This document shows, piece by piece, positions 40,856 to 50,259 of a stretch of 64,000 nt of DNA. The first letter of the stretch is position 1, and each line of letters starts with the position of its first letter. Both the position numbers and the translations under genes were made by a program. The notes beneath the pieces are model-generated. The model did not search any database. It was not told the origin of the DNA and worked only from the letters and a program-made list of their open reading frames with translations. Origin of the DNA: Corynebacterium humireducens NBRC 106098 = DSM 45392 (GTDB lineage: Bacteria > Actinomycetota > Actinomycetes > Mycobacteriales > Mycobacteriaceae); contig NZ_CP005286.1 in NCBI RefSeq assembly GCF_000819445.1, positions 1,426,001-1,490,000 of the forward strand, in the 5' to 3' direction.

Positions 40856-42253
40856 GTGAGCCTGACCACAAGTCACGTCGTTCCCGCACCCCGCGAACAG
40901 GTCTGGGAGTGGCACACCCGCCCGGGGGCCCTCGTCCGACTGACGCCGCCGTTCCTGCCCTTCATCCCCATGAAGCAGGCCGACAAACTCTCCGACGGCA
41001 CCACCATCTTCGGTCTGCCGGCCGGCCTCAAGTGGGTCTCGCGGCACGACCTGTCGAACTACCGCCGCGGCCACCGCTTCACCGACGTGTGCATCAACGC
41101 CCCCGTGAAGACCCTGGCCAACTGGCGCCACGTCCACGACTTCGCCGACCACGAGGACGGCACCCTGGTCACCGACACCGTCACCACCCGTCTGCCGGCC
41201 AACGCGATCACCTCCTTCTTCGCCTACCGGCAGCAGCAGCTGATCAACGACTTCCTCTTCCTCGACCGCGTCGCCGCCCTCCAGCCGGAGAAGCCGCTGA
41301 CCATCGCCCTCACCGGTTCCCGCGGCCTCGTCGGACGCGCCCTCATGGCGCAGCTGGGCACCGCCGGCCACCACGTCATCCAGCTGGTGCGCCGCAACCC
41401 GAAGCCCTACCAGCGTCTGTGGGAGCCCTTCTCCCCCGCCCCGGACCTCCTCGACGGCGTCGACGTGCTCGTCCACCTCGCCGGCGAGCCCATCTTCGGC
41501 CGTTTCAGCGCCGCCCACAAGCAGGCGATCCGCGATTCCCGCGTCACCCCCACCAACCGCCTCGCCCGCCTCGTGGCCGGGTCCCCCACCGTGCACACCA
41601 TGATCGCGGCCTCCGCCGTCGGCTACTACGGCGCCGACCGTGGCGACGAGGTCCTCACCGAGACCTCCGAGCGCGGCGAGGGCTTCCTGGCGGACGTCGT
41701 CTCCGAGTGGGAGGCCGCCACCGTGGTCGCCGCGGAGGCCGGCAAGCGCGTGATGAACGTCCGTTTCGGCGCGATCATGTCCGCCCGCTCCGGCATGCTC
41801 CCGGTGCTCAAGGCCCTGTTCTCCACCGGCCTGGGCGGCAGCTTCGGCGACGGCCAGATCTGGTTCCCGTGGATCTCCATCGACGACGCCACCGACATCC
41901 TCACCCGCGGCGTCCTCGACCCCGCCTGGTCCGGCCCCGTCAACGCCGTCTCCCCCACCGAGACCCTCAACCGGGACCTCACCGCCGCGCTGTCCACCGA
42001 GCTGCGCCGCCCCGCGTTCATCCCGATCCCCTCCATCGGCCCCGCCATCATCCTCGGCCGCCAGGGCGCCCAGGAACTGGCGCTGGCCAACCAGCGCGTC
42101 CGGCCCCAGATGCTTCTCGACGCCGACCACACGTTCCGCTACCCCACCCTCGACCGGACGCTCGCCCACGAGTTGGGCGGCGAGTCGCTTTTCGACGCCG
42201 TCCGCGAGCTCGAGGCCCCCGAGGGGGAGAACCAGCTAGGGTTGGACGGGTGA
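40856..42253 (+). CDS. TIGR01777-family NAD(P)-binding epimerase with N-terminal SRPBCC-like domain
   Basis: A 465-residue protein in two parts. Residues about 1-145 (TSHVVPAPREQVWEWHTRPG, then PFLPFIPMKQADKLSDGT) look like a START/SRPBCC ligand-binding fold. From about 150 there is an extended short-chain-dehydrogenase domain, IALTGSRGLVGRALMAQLG, with VHLAGEPIFGRFSAAHKQ, ASAVGYYGADRGDEV and the C-terminal DUF1731-type tail with LANQRVRPQMLLDADHTFRY. Related to SDR39U1; substrate unknown. GTG at 40856 with GAGAAGGA upstream. Overlaps the next gene in a GTGA junction. Confidence 0.9.
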   Translation: MSLTTSHVVPAPREQVWEWHTRPGALVRLTPPFLPFIPMKQADKLSDGTTIFGLPAGLKWVSRHDLSNYRRGHRFTDVCINAPVKTLANWRHVHDFADHEDGTLVTDTVTTRLPANAITSFFAYRQQQLINDFLFLDRVAALQPEKPLTIALTGSRGLVGRALMAQLGTAGHHVIQLVRRNPKPYQRLWEPFSPAPDLLDGVDVLVHLAGEPIFGRFSAAHKQAIRDSRVTPTNRLARLVAGSPTVHTMIAASAVGYYGADRGDEVLTETSERGEGFLADVVSEWEAATVVAAEAGKRVMNVRFGAIMSARSGMLPVLKALFSTGLGGSFGDGQIWFPWISIDDATDILTRGVLDPAWSGPVNAVSPTETLNRDLTAALSTELRRPAFIPIPSIGPAIILGRQGAQELALANQRVRPQMLLDADHTFRYPTLDRTLAHELGGESLFDAVRELEAPEGENQLGLDG

Positions 42254-42756
42254 CTTCTGCACCCACATCACCCATTCCCGACACCCCGGTGTCCCCGGTC
42301 ACCCCGGAGCGGATCTCCGAGCTTCTCGACGCCGAGGGGCTCCAGCACCGCCTCGAGTCCGCCCCCGTGGCCGCCGGCGAGACGCCGACGACCATCGTGC
42401 GCACCGGTTTCATCAACACGGCCATCGCCATCAGCATCGACGGCGACCAGCTCGTGTGCGACTCCATGTGGCGCGGTGAGGCGCCCAAGGACGAGGCACC
42501 GAAGGTCCTCGGTCTGGTCAACGAGTGGAACCAGACCCAGTACATGCCGACTCTGCGCTTCTTCGAGAACTCCGCCGGTGCCGGGCACCTGACCATCAGC
42601 GCCCTCCGCCAGATCAACATCGAGCACGGTCTGAGCCGCAACCAGATCGGTGCGTTCATCATGTCCACCCTCGACGGCGTCCTGCGCGCCTACGAGTGGG
42701 TCGAGGCCCAGCTCCCGGAGCTGGTCACCTGGGAGGAGAAGCACGACAATGACTAA
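42250..42756 (+). CDS. YbjN-domain protein
   Basis: A 168-residue protein from GTG at 42250, overlapping the epimerase stop. After a Pro-rich N-terminus it shows the YbjN pattern (TPERISELLDAEGLQHRLES, then NEWNQTQYMPTLRFFEN and SRNQIGAFIMSTLDGVLRAY). YbjN family proteins have a fold like type III secretion chaperones and unknown roles in stress responses. Overlaps its downstream paralogue by 8 bp, so the two are co-translated. Confidence 0.8.
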   Translation: MTSAPTSPIPDTPVSPVTPERISELLDAEGLQHRLESAPVAAGETPTTIVRTGFINTAIAISIDGDQLVCDSMWRGEAPKDEAPKVLGLVNEWNQTQYMPTLRFFENSAGAGHLTISALRQINIEHGLSRNQIGAFIMSTLDGVLRAYEWVEAQLPELVTWEEKHDND

Positions 42757-43222
42757 CCTCAGCCCCGTCACCATCGACCGCCTCATCGAGGCGATGCGCG
42801 GTTTCGACGTCGAACTGGAGAAGGTCGGCGACGAGGACTCCGGCGTCGCCGCCGCCAACCTCAACGACATCCCGGTCACCTTCGCGGTGCTGGGCTCGGT
42901 GTTCATCGTGCGCGCGGACGTCGTCACGGAGCAGACGCTCAACGACGCCGACCCGACCCTCTACCTCGCCGCGAACCAGGTGAATTCGATCTCCTTCGGC
43001 GCACGCGCCACCATCGTGGACCGCGCGGAGAACCTCATCGTCCGCACCGAGCGTGACGTGCCCATCGCCGCCGGCATGAACGACGAGCAGCTGGCTGCCT
43101 CCGTGCGCGGCGCCGTCGACGCCGTGCTCACCGCCCACGACGGCATCAAGGCCACCGCCGATGACCTCGCCGAACTGCGCAAGCAGGTCGAGGCGGAGCT
43201 CGACGCCGCCGACGAGCAGTAG
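42749..43222 (+). CDS. second YbjN-like protein
   Basis: A 157-residue protein with the same layout as the preceding gene (IDRLIEAMRGFDVELEKVG, TLYLAANQVNSISFGARATI, NDEQLAASVRGAVDAVLTAH) but low direct identity, so a diverged paralogue. It ends with a charged helix (AELRKQVEAELDAADEQ). The pair may form a heterodimer. Followed by a strong bidirectional terminator. Confidence 0.75.
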   Translation: MTNLSPVTIDRLIEAMRGFDVELEKVGDEDSGVAAANLNDIPVTFAVLGSVFIVRADVVTEQTLNDADPTLYLAANQVNSISFGARATIVDRAENLIVRTERDVPIAAGMNDEQLAASVRGAVDAVLTAHDGIKATADDLAELRKQVEAELDAADEQ

Positions 43223-43234
43223 ACCGGCAACCAG

Positions 43235-43288
43235 AAGATGCCGCGAGGGGCGTCCCGTCATGGTGGCGGGAGCCCCTCGCGGCATCTT
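43235..43288. terminator. bidirectional terminator between YbjN pair and ppk2
   Basis: A perfect 17-bp inverted repeat, 43235-43251 (AAGATGCCGCGAGGGGC) and 43272-43288, sits between two convergent genes. The plus side is followed by TTTGCGTT; the minus side by TCTGGTT. It serves both the YbjN genes and ppk2. Confidence 0.85.
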
Positions 43289-43308
43289 TGCGTTGGTGGC
43301 TGGGGTGG

Positions 43309-44160
43309 CTAGGCCTTCTGCGCCCGCTCCAGCTCCAGCTCCACGTTGAAGTCAGCCGGCGGCCAGGTCAGGTCCATCGAACGCAGGGCATCCAGCACGA
43401 GGTACTTCACCGCCATGCGCGCGTACTTCTTCCGGTCACCCGGGATGCAGTACCAGGGGGCGAAGTCAGTGCTGGTCCGCTTCATCGCGATCTCGTAGGC
43501 CTGCTGGTACTCGTCCCACAGCTCGCGCTCGTCGAGGTCACCCGGGTTGTACTTCCAGTGCTTCTCGGGATTCTCCAGACGCTCGAGGAGATTCTCCTTC
43601 TGGAAGTCCTTCGAGATGTGCAGCATCACCTTGATGATCTTCACGTTCCGGGTCGCCATGTCGCGCTCGAAGTCGACGATCGCGTCGTAGCGGCGCTCGA
43701 TCTCCTCCGGCGGGGCCATCTGCCGCACGCGCTGGATGAGCACGTCCTCGTAGTGGGAGCGGTCGAACACCGCGATCTGCCCGACGGCCGGCTCATGCGG
43801 GCGGACGCGCCACAGGAAATCGTGCCGACGTTCCTCGGCGGTCGGGGGCCCGAAGGCCCGGATCTTCAGGGCCTGCGGGTCGAAGGCCCGGAACACGTGG
43901 CGGATGACACCACCCTTGCCGGCCGTGTCCATGCCCTGCAGGACGAGCAGGACGCCACCGGTGCCCGGTACCCCGGAGCGGCCGTTGGCGTAGAGCTTCT
44001 CCTGCAGCTCATCGAGCTCGTCGTCGTGCTCGTGGAACTCGCGTTCCCAGTCCTCCTTGTCCCACTCGAACCCGGGCGTCGAGGTGGGGTCGACGTCAGC
44101 CAGCCGGAATCCGGGGCCGACGCGGTGGGACAGGGCTTCTTCCATCGTGAACTGATCCAT
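43309..44160 (-). CDS. ppk2: polyphosphate kinase 2
   Basis: A 283-residue single-domain PPK2 enzyme that transfers phosphate between polyphosphate and nucleotides. Walker A GMDTAGKGGVIRHVF, the lid region FGPPTAEERRHDFLWRVRPH and Walker B FDRSHYEDVLIQRV are intact. Corynebacteria store polyphosphate and usually carry two PPK2 genes. ATG at 44160 or five codons later. No operon partner; convergent with the YbjN genes. Confidence 0.92.
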   Translation of the reverse strand: MDQFTMEEALSHRVGPGFRLADVDPTSTPGFEWDKEDWEREFHEHDDELDELQEKLYANGRSGVPGTGGVLLVLQGMDTAGKGGVIRHVFRAFDPQALKIRAFGPPTAEERRHDFLWRVRPHEPAVGQIAVFDRSHYEDVLIQRVRQMAPPEEIERRYDAIVDFERDMATRNVKIIKVMLHISKDFQKENLLERLENPEKHWKYNPGDLDERELWDEYQQAYEIAMKRTSTDFAPWYCIPGDRKKYARMAVKYLVLDALRSMDLTWPPADFNVELELERAQKA

Positions 44161-44190
44161 ACCACGATGGTATAGATATTCAGCCCACGG

Positions 44191-44733
44191 CTACTCGGCG
44201 GACTCCTCAGAATCCCCGTCATCCGCGAAGGGGTTGAGCTCCGAGCCTGCCTGGACGACGTCGTCAAGCACGGCGTGGATGTACGGTGCGGCGACGTCGG
44301 AGCCGTACTGGCTGGCCAGCTCGACGCCCTCCACGACGGCGGTGGCGCCGTCGACCTCGGGGTTGAAGAGGATCTCCCACACGCCGACGCGCAGGATGGC
44401 GCGGTCGACGGCGGGCAGGCGGTTCAGCTCCCACGTCTCCGCGAGGTAGCGCTCGATCGTCTCGTCGATCGTGTCCAGCTGCTCGGCGGCACCGGTGACG
44501 ATGTCGCGGGTGTAGGAGGCGATGGGGGCGACGCCGTGCACGTCGACGCGTGCCAGTTCGATGCGGTCCTCGACGACGGCGACGGGGTCGATGTCGCGGG
44601 CCTCCGCCTCGAAGAGGATGTCGACGGCGCGTCGGCGCGCGCGGTAACGGGCACCGTGGCGACGCCAGTTACGGTCGTCCCCCTCACGCTCCTCGCCGAC
44701 GCGGTCGGCGGGCTGGTCCTTGGTGTCGCTCAA
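44191..44733 (-). CDS. nusB: transcription antitermination protein NusB
   Basis: A 180-residue protein that with NusE binds boxA RNA in rRNA antitermination. Conserved parts: [39 protein letters not shown] and [20 protein letters not shown]. The start is TTG at 44733. An acidic N-terminal stretch and C-terminal acidic tail extend the usual 140-residue core. Directly follows efp (9 bp). Confidence 0.95.
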   Translation of the reverse strand: MSDTKDQPADRVGEEREGDDRNWRRHGARYRARRRAVDILFEAEARDIDPVAVVEDRIELARVDVHGVAPIASYTRDIVTGAAEQLDTIDETIERYLAETWELNRLPAVDRAILRVGVWEILFNPEVDGATAVVEGVELASQYGSDVAAPYIHAVLDDVVQAGSELNPFADDGDSEESAE

Positions 44734-44742
44734 GTCCGTGAC

Positions 44743-45306
44743 CTACGCGTTGACGCGGGACAGGTACTCACCCGTGCGGGTGTCGACCTTGACGACGTTG
44801 CCTGTCTCCAGGAACAGCGGGACCTGGATCTCGGCGCCGGACTCGAGGGTGGCCGGCTTGGTGCCGCCGGTGGAGCGGTCGCCCTGCAGGCCCGGCTCGG
44901 TGTGGGTGATCTCGAGGTCGACGGAGATCGGCAGCTCGGCGAAGAGTGCCTCACCCTCGTGGAAGGAGACCTGGACCGGCATGTTCTCCAGGAGGAACTG
45001 GGCGGCCTCGCCGAACTTGTCCTCGGACAGCTCGACCTGCTCGTAGTTCTTGTCGTCCATGACGACGTAGGAGGAGCCGTCGTTGTACAGGTAGGTCATG
45101 TCACGACGGTCGACGGTGGCGGTCTCGACCTTGACGCCGGCGTTCCAGGTCTTGTCGACGTTCTTGCCCGTCAGGACGTCCCTGAGCTTGGTGCGCACGA
45201 AGGCGGGGCCCTTGCCCGGCTTCACGTGCTGGAACTCGACGATCTGCTGGAGCTTGCCGTCGACCTTGAGCACAAGGCCGTTCTTGAAATCGGCGGTAGT
45301 TGCCAC
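44743..45306 (-). CDS. efp: translation elongation factor P
   Basis: A 187-residue three-domain factor that rescues ribosomes stalled at proline runs. Seen: [20 protein letters not shown] (with the loop [10 protein letters not shown]; Lys at the tip is the modified or contacting residue), and the C-terminal signature region. Upstream is pepQ, downstream nusB, the standard order. Confidence 0.97.
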   Translation of the reverse strand: MATTADFKNGLVLKVDGKLQQIVEFQHVKPGKGPAFVRTKLRDVLTGKNVDKTWNAGVKVETATVDRRDMTYLYNDGSSYVVMDDKNYEQVELSEDKFGEAAQFLLENMPVQVSFHEGEALFAELPISVDLEITHTEPGLQGDRSTGGTKPATLESGAEIQVPLFLETGNVVKVDTRTGEYLSRVNA

Positions 45307-45377
45307 GAAGTGTCTCCCTCGTAAAAGATGTCCCGGTTAAATGACCTAATCAGACTACACCACCGGCGGCAACGGCC

Positions 45378-46469
45378 CTAGACGATGCGCAGTTCCTTGC
45401 TGGCCGGGGTGATGATGCGGGCCGGCCCCTGGGTGACGATGATCGTGTCCTCGATGCGCACGCCACCTCGGCCCGGGACGTAGATGCCCGGTTCGATGGT
45501 GAGCGTCATGTGCTCGGACAGCGACCCCTCACCGGTCTGCGCCGCCCACGGGCCCTCGTGCACCTCGAGGCCGATGCCGTGACCGGTCGAGTGGACGAAG
45601 TACTCGCCGTAGCCGGCGTCCTCGATGACGGAGCGGGCTGCCGCATCGACGTCGACGAGCCGGGTGCCCGGGGTGGCGGCATCGATGCCGGCCTGCTGGG
45701 CGCGGAGGACGACGTCGTAGACCTCGCGGGCGAAGTCGTCGGCCTCCCCCATGACGACGGTGCGGGTCATGTCGGAGTTGAAGCCGCGGGAGTGGGCGCC
45801 GAAGTCGAGGATGACCAGGTCGCCGCGGCGCAGGATGCGGTCCCCGGCGGTGTGGTGCGGCTTCGCGGAGTGCGGGCCGGAGGCGACGATCGTGTCGAAG
45901 CTGGGGCGCTCCGCCCCGAGGCGGCGCATGCGGTGCTCGAGGTCGGCGGCGATGTCCCGCTCGCTGCGGCCGACGGCCAGCTCACCGGCGGCGATGAGGT
46001 CGTCGAAGGCCTGGGAGGCGAGCTCCGCGACCTCGACGAGACGCAGGCGCTCGGTGTTGTCCTTGGTGAGACGGATCTCCTCGATGATGCCGGTGACCGG
46101 CACGAGCGTGACGTCCTCGTTGCAGGCCTCCTGCAGGCGCTCCAGCTCGGCGACGGTGACGTGGGAGGCCTCGAAGCCGACGCGGCGGGGCCCCTCGATG
46201 CGGCGCAGCAGGGCGAGGGCGGACTGCCGCTCGATGACGGCCTCGATGTCCGGGACCTCCTCCGCGATCTGCGTGGTGTAGCGGCCGTCGGTGCAGATCT
46301 CGGCGGTGAGGTCCTTCGCCAGGACGAGCGCGCCCTGGGAGCCGGAGAACCCGGAGAGGTAGCGGACGTGGTTGAGGTTGGTCACCAGCATCTCGTCGAT
46401 GCGCATGCCCGCCAGCCGTGCCGAGAGCGTGCGACGTCGGGTGAGGAATCGGGTGTCCGCGTATGCCAT
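45378..46469 (-). CDS. pepQ: Xaa-Pro aminopeptidase/dipeptidase (M24B)
   Basis: A 363-residue creatinase-type domain plus M24 metallopeptidase. Metal ligands are seen in ILDFGAHSRGFNSDMTRTV, HSTGHGIGLEVHEGPW and LTIEPGIYVPGRGGVRIEDT. It releases N-terminal residues before proline or cuts X-Pro dipeptides. Usually sits upstream of efp in actinobacteria, as here. Confidence 0.92.
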   Translation of the reverse strand: MAYADTRFLTRRRTLSARLAGMRIDEMLVTNLNHVRYLSGFSGSQGALVLAKDLTAEICTDGRYTTQIAEEVPDIEAVIERQSALALLRRIEGPRRVGFEASHVTVAELERLQEACNEDVTLVPVTGIIEEIRLTKDNTERLRLVEVAELASQAFDDLIAAGELAVGRSERDIAADLEHRMRRLGAERPSFDTIVASGPHSAKPHHTAGDRILRRGDLVILDFGAHSRGFNSDMTRTVVMGEADDFAREVYDVVLRAQQAGIDAATPGTRLVDVDAAARSVIEDAGYGEYFVHSTGHGIGLEVHEGPWAAQTGEGSLSEHMTLTIEPGIYVPGRGGVRIEDTIIVTQGPARIITPASKELRIV

Positions 46470-46510
46470 GTGGCCCTCCTACAAGGTCGTGGTTTTCGTT
46501 CCCCACAACA

Positions 46511-46942
46511 CTAGCGCTTCGCGACGGCCTCCAGCGCGAGCAGGTAACCGTGCGTGCCGAGTCCGGCGATGACACCCCGGGCGATCGCCGAGAGGTAGGA
46601 GTGCTGACGGAAGGGCTCCCGTGCGTGCACGTTGGAGATGTGCACCTCGATGAAGCCGGCGCCGTCGGCGACCTCGGCCAGGGCGTCGCGCAGTGCGACG
46701 GAGGTGTGGGTGAAGCCGCCGGGGTTGATGATCACGGGCCAGCCGGCGTCGGCAGCCTCGTGCACCCAGTCGATGAGGTCACCCTCGTGGTTGGACTGGC
46801 GGCAGTCGACGTCGACGCCGAGGACGGCGGCGCGGTCACGGATCTGCTTCTCAACGTCGGCCAGCGTCGTCGAACCGTAGACCTCCGGCTGCCGCTTCCC
46901 CAGCCGGTTGAGGTTGGGGCCGTTGAGGACCAGGACCTGCAC
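46511..46942 (-). CDS. aroQ: 3-dehydroquinate dehydratase, type II
   Basis: A 143-residue shikimate enzyme. Seen: [56 protein letters not shown] and [20 protein letters not shown] with the catalytic His. Type II, known as aroD in some corynebacterial texts. Follows aroB by 4 bp. Confidence 0.97.
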   Translation of the reverse strand: MQVLVLNGPNLNRLGKRQPEVYGSTTLADVEKQIRDRAAVLGVDVDCRQSNHEGDLIDWVHEAADAGWPVIINPGGFTHTSVALRDALAEVADGAGFIEVHISNVHAREPFRQHSYLSAIARGVIAGLGTHGYLLALEAVAKR

Positions 46943-46946
46943 GGCG

Positions 46947-48020
46947 CTACTCCCCGGAGACGGCGGCGTAGGCGGACTCGAGTTCCTCCGTCGTGGGACC
47001 CTCGAGGCGGGTGGTCTCCCCCACGCCGGTGAGCGCGACGAAGCGGATGTGGCCGTCGCGGTTCTTCTTGTCGCGGGTCATGGCGGCGTAGAGGTCCCCG
47101 AAGTGGCCGGCCGGGTAGGTCGTGGGCAGGCCGATGGCCTGCAGGATCCGCTCGTGGCGGGCGACCAGGTCGGCGTCGATGAGGCCCCGGGCATGGGAGA
47201 GCTGGGCGATGAACATCATACCGACGGCGACGGCGTGGCCGTGGCGCCAGCGGTAGTTCTCCCGCAGCTCGACGGCGTGGCCGAAGGTGTGGCCGTAGTT
47301 GAGGATCTCGCGCAGACCGGACTCCTTGAGGTCCTGGCCCACGACATTCGCCTTGACCTGCACGGAGCGGGCGATGAGTTCGGGGAGGTGGCCGTCGGCA
47401 CGCAGGCAGGCGACGGGGTCGTGCTCGTAGCGCTCGAGGATGACCGGGTCGGCGATGAAGCCGGTCTTGATGATCTCCGCGGAACCGGCGATGAGCTCGT
47501 CCATCGGCAGGGTGGCCAGGCGGTCGAGGTCGATGAACACGGCGGTCGGCTCGTGGAACGCGCCGACGAGGTTCTTGCCGGCGGCGGTGTTGATGCCGGT
47601 CTTGCCGCCGACGGCGGCGTCGACCATGGCCAGCAGCGTGGTCGGCACCTGGATCACCCGGATGCCGCGCATCCAGGCCGCGGCGACGTAGCCGGCGAGG
47701 TCGGTGACGGCGCCGCCGCCGAGGCCGACGATGACGTCACCGCGGCCGAAGGTCTCCTCGCCCAGGCGGTCCCACAGGGCGCCGGCGACCTCGAGGGACT
47801 TGCCCTCCTCAGCGTCGGGTACCTCGACCAGGACGGTCTCCAGGCCCCGCCCCGTGAGCGCCGCGCCGAGCTTCTCTGCGGGGGCCACGAGGGTCGGCTG
47901 GTGGATGACCATGACCTTGGCGGCCCCGGTGGCGGCGGCGCAGTCGGCGACGGCGGCGTCGAGGTCGTGGTCGATGGTGACCTCGTAGGGGGCGGGTCCG
48001 TTGACCTTGATGATCGTCAC
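46947..48020 (-). CDS. aroB: 3-dehydroquinate synthase
   Basis: A 357-residue enzyme, NAD- and metal-dependent, making the first carbocyclic compound of the shikimate route. Seen: [40 protein letters not shown], and the metal-binding [17 protein letters not shown] start at 48020. Between aroK and aroQ. Confidence 0.97.
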   Translation of the reverse strand: MTIIKVNGPAPYEVTIDHDLDAAVADCAAATGAAKVMVIHQPTLVAPAEKLGAALTGRGLETVLVEVPDAEEGKSLEVAGALWDRLGEETFGRGDVIVGLGGGAVTDLAGYVAAAWMRGIRVIQVPTTLLAMVDAAVGGKTGINTAAGKNLVGAFHEPTAVFIDLDRLATLPMDELIAGSAEIIKTGFIADPVILERYEHDPVACLRADGHLPELIARSVQVKANVVGQDLKESGLREILNYGHTFGHAVELRENYRWRHGHAVAVGMMFIAQLSHARGLIDADLVARHERILQAIGLPTTYPAGHFGDLYAAMTRDKKNRDGHIRFVALTGVGETTRLEGPTTEELESAYAAVSGE

Positions 48021-48047
48021 GTGGGAAGTCCTTACTGCGGCGGGCGT

Positions 48048-48590
48048 CTACAGGGTGTCGAGGAAGCCGAGGATGTCGGCGACGGACTGCTGCGGGGTGC
48101 GTCCGTCGGTGCGGACCCGGAAGTCCGCCACCTCATGGTAGAGCGGTGCGCGCTGCTCCAGCAGGTTGCGGTAGTGCGCGGCGGGGTCCTCGGAGGCGAG
48201 GACGGGACGGGTGGCCTCGTGGGCGGTGCGGCGCACGCCCTCCTCGACGGAGACGTCGATCCACACGACGCAGTGGCCGGCGAGCAGCTCGCGGGTGGAG
48301 TCGGTGAGCACCGCTCCCCCGCCGAGGCTCACGACGCCGCCGGTGGTCAGCGCCTCCGCGACGTGGCGGGCCTCCAGCTCGCGGAAGGCGGGTTCGCCGA
48401 GGTCGCTGAAGACGTCGCCGCAGGAGTGGCCCGTCTCCTCCTCGATGAGCTGGTCGGAGTCGACCAGCGGGAGGGACAGGGCGCGTGCCAGGCGACGCCC
48501 GATAGTCGACTTGCCGGCCCCGGGCGGGCCGACGAGGACGACCTTGGGGCGGGCGTGGCAGACGGCGGCGCTGAGGTCCGGGGTGGTCAC
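48048..48590 (-). CDS. aroK: shikimate kinase
   Basis: A 180-residue kinase. P-loop VVLVGPPGAGKSTIGRRLAR, shikimate-binding DSDQLIEEETGHSCGDVFSD, and VSLGGGAVLTDSTRELL are intact. GTG at 48590 directly abuts the aroC stop, so translation is coupled. About 10 residues longer at the N-terminus than minimal forms. Confidence 0.97.
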   Translation of the reverse strand: MTTPDLSAAVCHARPKVVLVGPPGAGKSTIGRRLARALSLPLVDSDQLIEEETGHSCGDVFSDLGEPAFRELEARHVAEALTTGGVVSLGGGAVLTDSTRELLAGHCVVWIDVSVEEGVRRTAHEATRPVLASEDPAAHYRNLLEQRAPLYHEVADFRVRTDGRTPQQSVADILGFLDTL

Positions 48591-49811
48591 CTAGGCCTCC
48601 CCGTCGTCCTGGAAGCGCAGTCGCTCGGCGACGTACTCCTGGTACGCCTCGATGTTGCGGCGGGTCTCCGCGATGGAGTCACCGCCGAACTTCTGCAGGA
48701 CGGCACGGGCGAGCACGAGGGTCACCATGGCCTCGGCGACGACGCCGGCGGCCGGGACGGCGCAGACGTCGGAACGCTGGTGGATGCCGGTCGCGGCGGA
48801 GCCGTCGGCCATGTCGACGGTCTTCAGCGCGCGCGGCACGGTGGAGATCGGCTTCATCGCGGCGCGGACGCGGAGGGTCTGGCCGTTGGTCATGCCGCCC
48901 TCGAGTCCGCCGGCGCGGTTGCTGAGGCGGTCGACGCCGTCCCCGGTGCGCACCATCTCGTCGTGTGCCTCGCTGCCGCGGCGGCGGGCCTCCTCGAAGC
49001 CGTCGCCGACCTCGACGCCCTTGATCGCCTGGATGCCCATGAGGGCGGCGGCCAGCTGCGCGTCGAGACGGTCCTCGCCCGAGATGTGCGAACCCAGGCC
49101 GATGGGCAGGCCCTCGACCACGACCTCGACGATGCCGCCGAGGGTGTCGCCGGCCTTCTTGGCGGCCTCGATCTCGGCGATCATGGAGGCCTCGGCCTCC
49201 TTGTCGAAGGCGCGCACCGGCGACTCGTCGATGGCCTCCAGGTCGGCGAAGGTCGGCTCGGGGCCGGTGTAGGCCTCGGAGCGGCCGATGGAGATGACGT
49301 GGCTGAGCACCTCGACGCCGAGGGTCTCACGCAGGAAGTTGCGGGCGACGGTGGCGGCGGCGACGCGGGCGGCGGTCTCCCGGGCGGAGGAACGCTCGAG
49401 GATCGGGCGGGCCTCGTCGTGGTCGTACTTGATCATGCCGGCGAAGTCGGCGTGCCCCGGGCGCGGGCGGGTGAGCTTGGCTCCCCGGCCGGAGGTCATC
49501 GCGGCGGCGACCTCCTCGTCCTCCATGTCGAGCGGGTCGGCGGACATGATGGTCGTCCACTTGGGCCACTCGGTGTTGCCGATCATGATCGCGATCGGGC
49601 TGCCGAGCGTCTTGCCGTGGCGGATGCCGGTGAGCAGGGTGAGTTCATCGGCCTCGAACTTCATGCGCGCGCCACGGCCGTAGCCGAGGCGACGGCGGGC
49701 GAGCTGCCAGGAGATCTCTTCCCGGGTCACGGGGACACCGGCGGGCATGTGTTCAAGCAGGGCAACCAGGGCCTGACCGTGGGATTCCCCTGCTGTAGTC
49801 CATCGAAGCAT
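48591..49811 (-). CDS. aroC: chorismate synthase
   Basis: A 406-residue FMN-dependent enzyme. Signatures: [59 protein letters not shown], and [20 protein letters not shown]. Full length for actinobacteria. Starts the aroC-aroK-aroB-aroQ run. Confidence 0.98.
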   Translation of the reverse strand: MLRWTTAGESHGQALVALLEHMPAGVPVTREEISWQLARRRLGYGRGARMKFEADELTLLTGIRHGKTLGSPIAIMIGNTEWPKWTTIMSADPLDMEDEEVAAAMTSGRGAKLTRPRPGHADFAGMIKYDHDEARPILERSSARETAARVAAATVARNFLRETLGVEVLSHVISIGRSEAYTGPEPTFADLEAIDESPVRAFDKEAEASMIAEIEAAKKAGDTLGGIVEVVVEGLPIGLGSHISGEDRLDAQLAAALMGIQAIKGVEVGDGFEEARRRGSEAHDEMVRTGDGVDRLSNRAGGLEGGMTNGQTLRVRAAMKPISTVPRALKTVDMADGSAATGIHQRSDVCAVPAAGVVAEAMVTLVLARAVLQKFGGDSIAETRRNIEAYQEYVAERLRFQDDGEA

Positions 49812-49823
49812 GCGGACAGTATC

Positions 49824-50249
49824 TCATGAGTGGCAAGTCACACCGGCCATGACTCCCGAAAGCACGGCGATCAGTGCCCCCACCAGCATGGACGGCCCGT
49901 GCGGCACGACCTCCGCCCGCGTGACGACGCCCCGTCCCACCGTCACCGCCGACGCCGTCAGCACCGCGAGGATCACCGCCCCCACGCCGCCTGCGGCGGC
50001 GGCCAGGGTGCCGAGGCTGAGGGCGAGTTTCACGTCCCCGCCGCCGATGCCCCGGCCGGGCAGGTGGAACGCGGCCCAGGCCACTCCCCCGAGGGCCACG
50101 GCCGGTTCCGTGAGCAGCGCACCCGCCAGCGCCCCGCCGGCCGCGGGCAGGGTGTACCGGTCGGGCAGGCGGTGGTGGCGTTCGTCGACAAGCACCAGGG
50201 CCACGGCCCACCCGACGATGACCGTGACCGCTCCCCCGAGGATCCACAC
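49824..50249 (-). CDS. small prepilin peptidase (A24 family)
   Basis: A 141-residue, almost wholly hydrophobic protein with four to five membrane segments. The two aspartates of A24 peptidases are seen in VLVDERHHRLPDRYTLPAA and PGRGIGGGDVKLALSLG. It lacks the N-terminal methylase domain of PilD, like TadV-type enzymes. It would process type IV or Flp pilins, but no pilin gene is in the window. Sits inside the aro cluster between aroE and aroC. Confidence 0.85.
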   Translation of the reverse strand: MWILGGAVTVIVGWAVALVLVDERHHRLPDRYTLPAAGGALAGALLTEPAVALGGVAWAAFHLPGRGIGGGDVKLALSLGTLAAAAGGVGAVILAVLTASAVTVGRGVVTRAEVVPHGPSMLVGALIAVLSGVMAGVTCHS

Positions 50250-50259
50250 GCCCCGCAGA

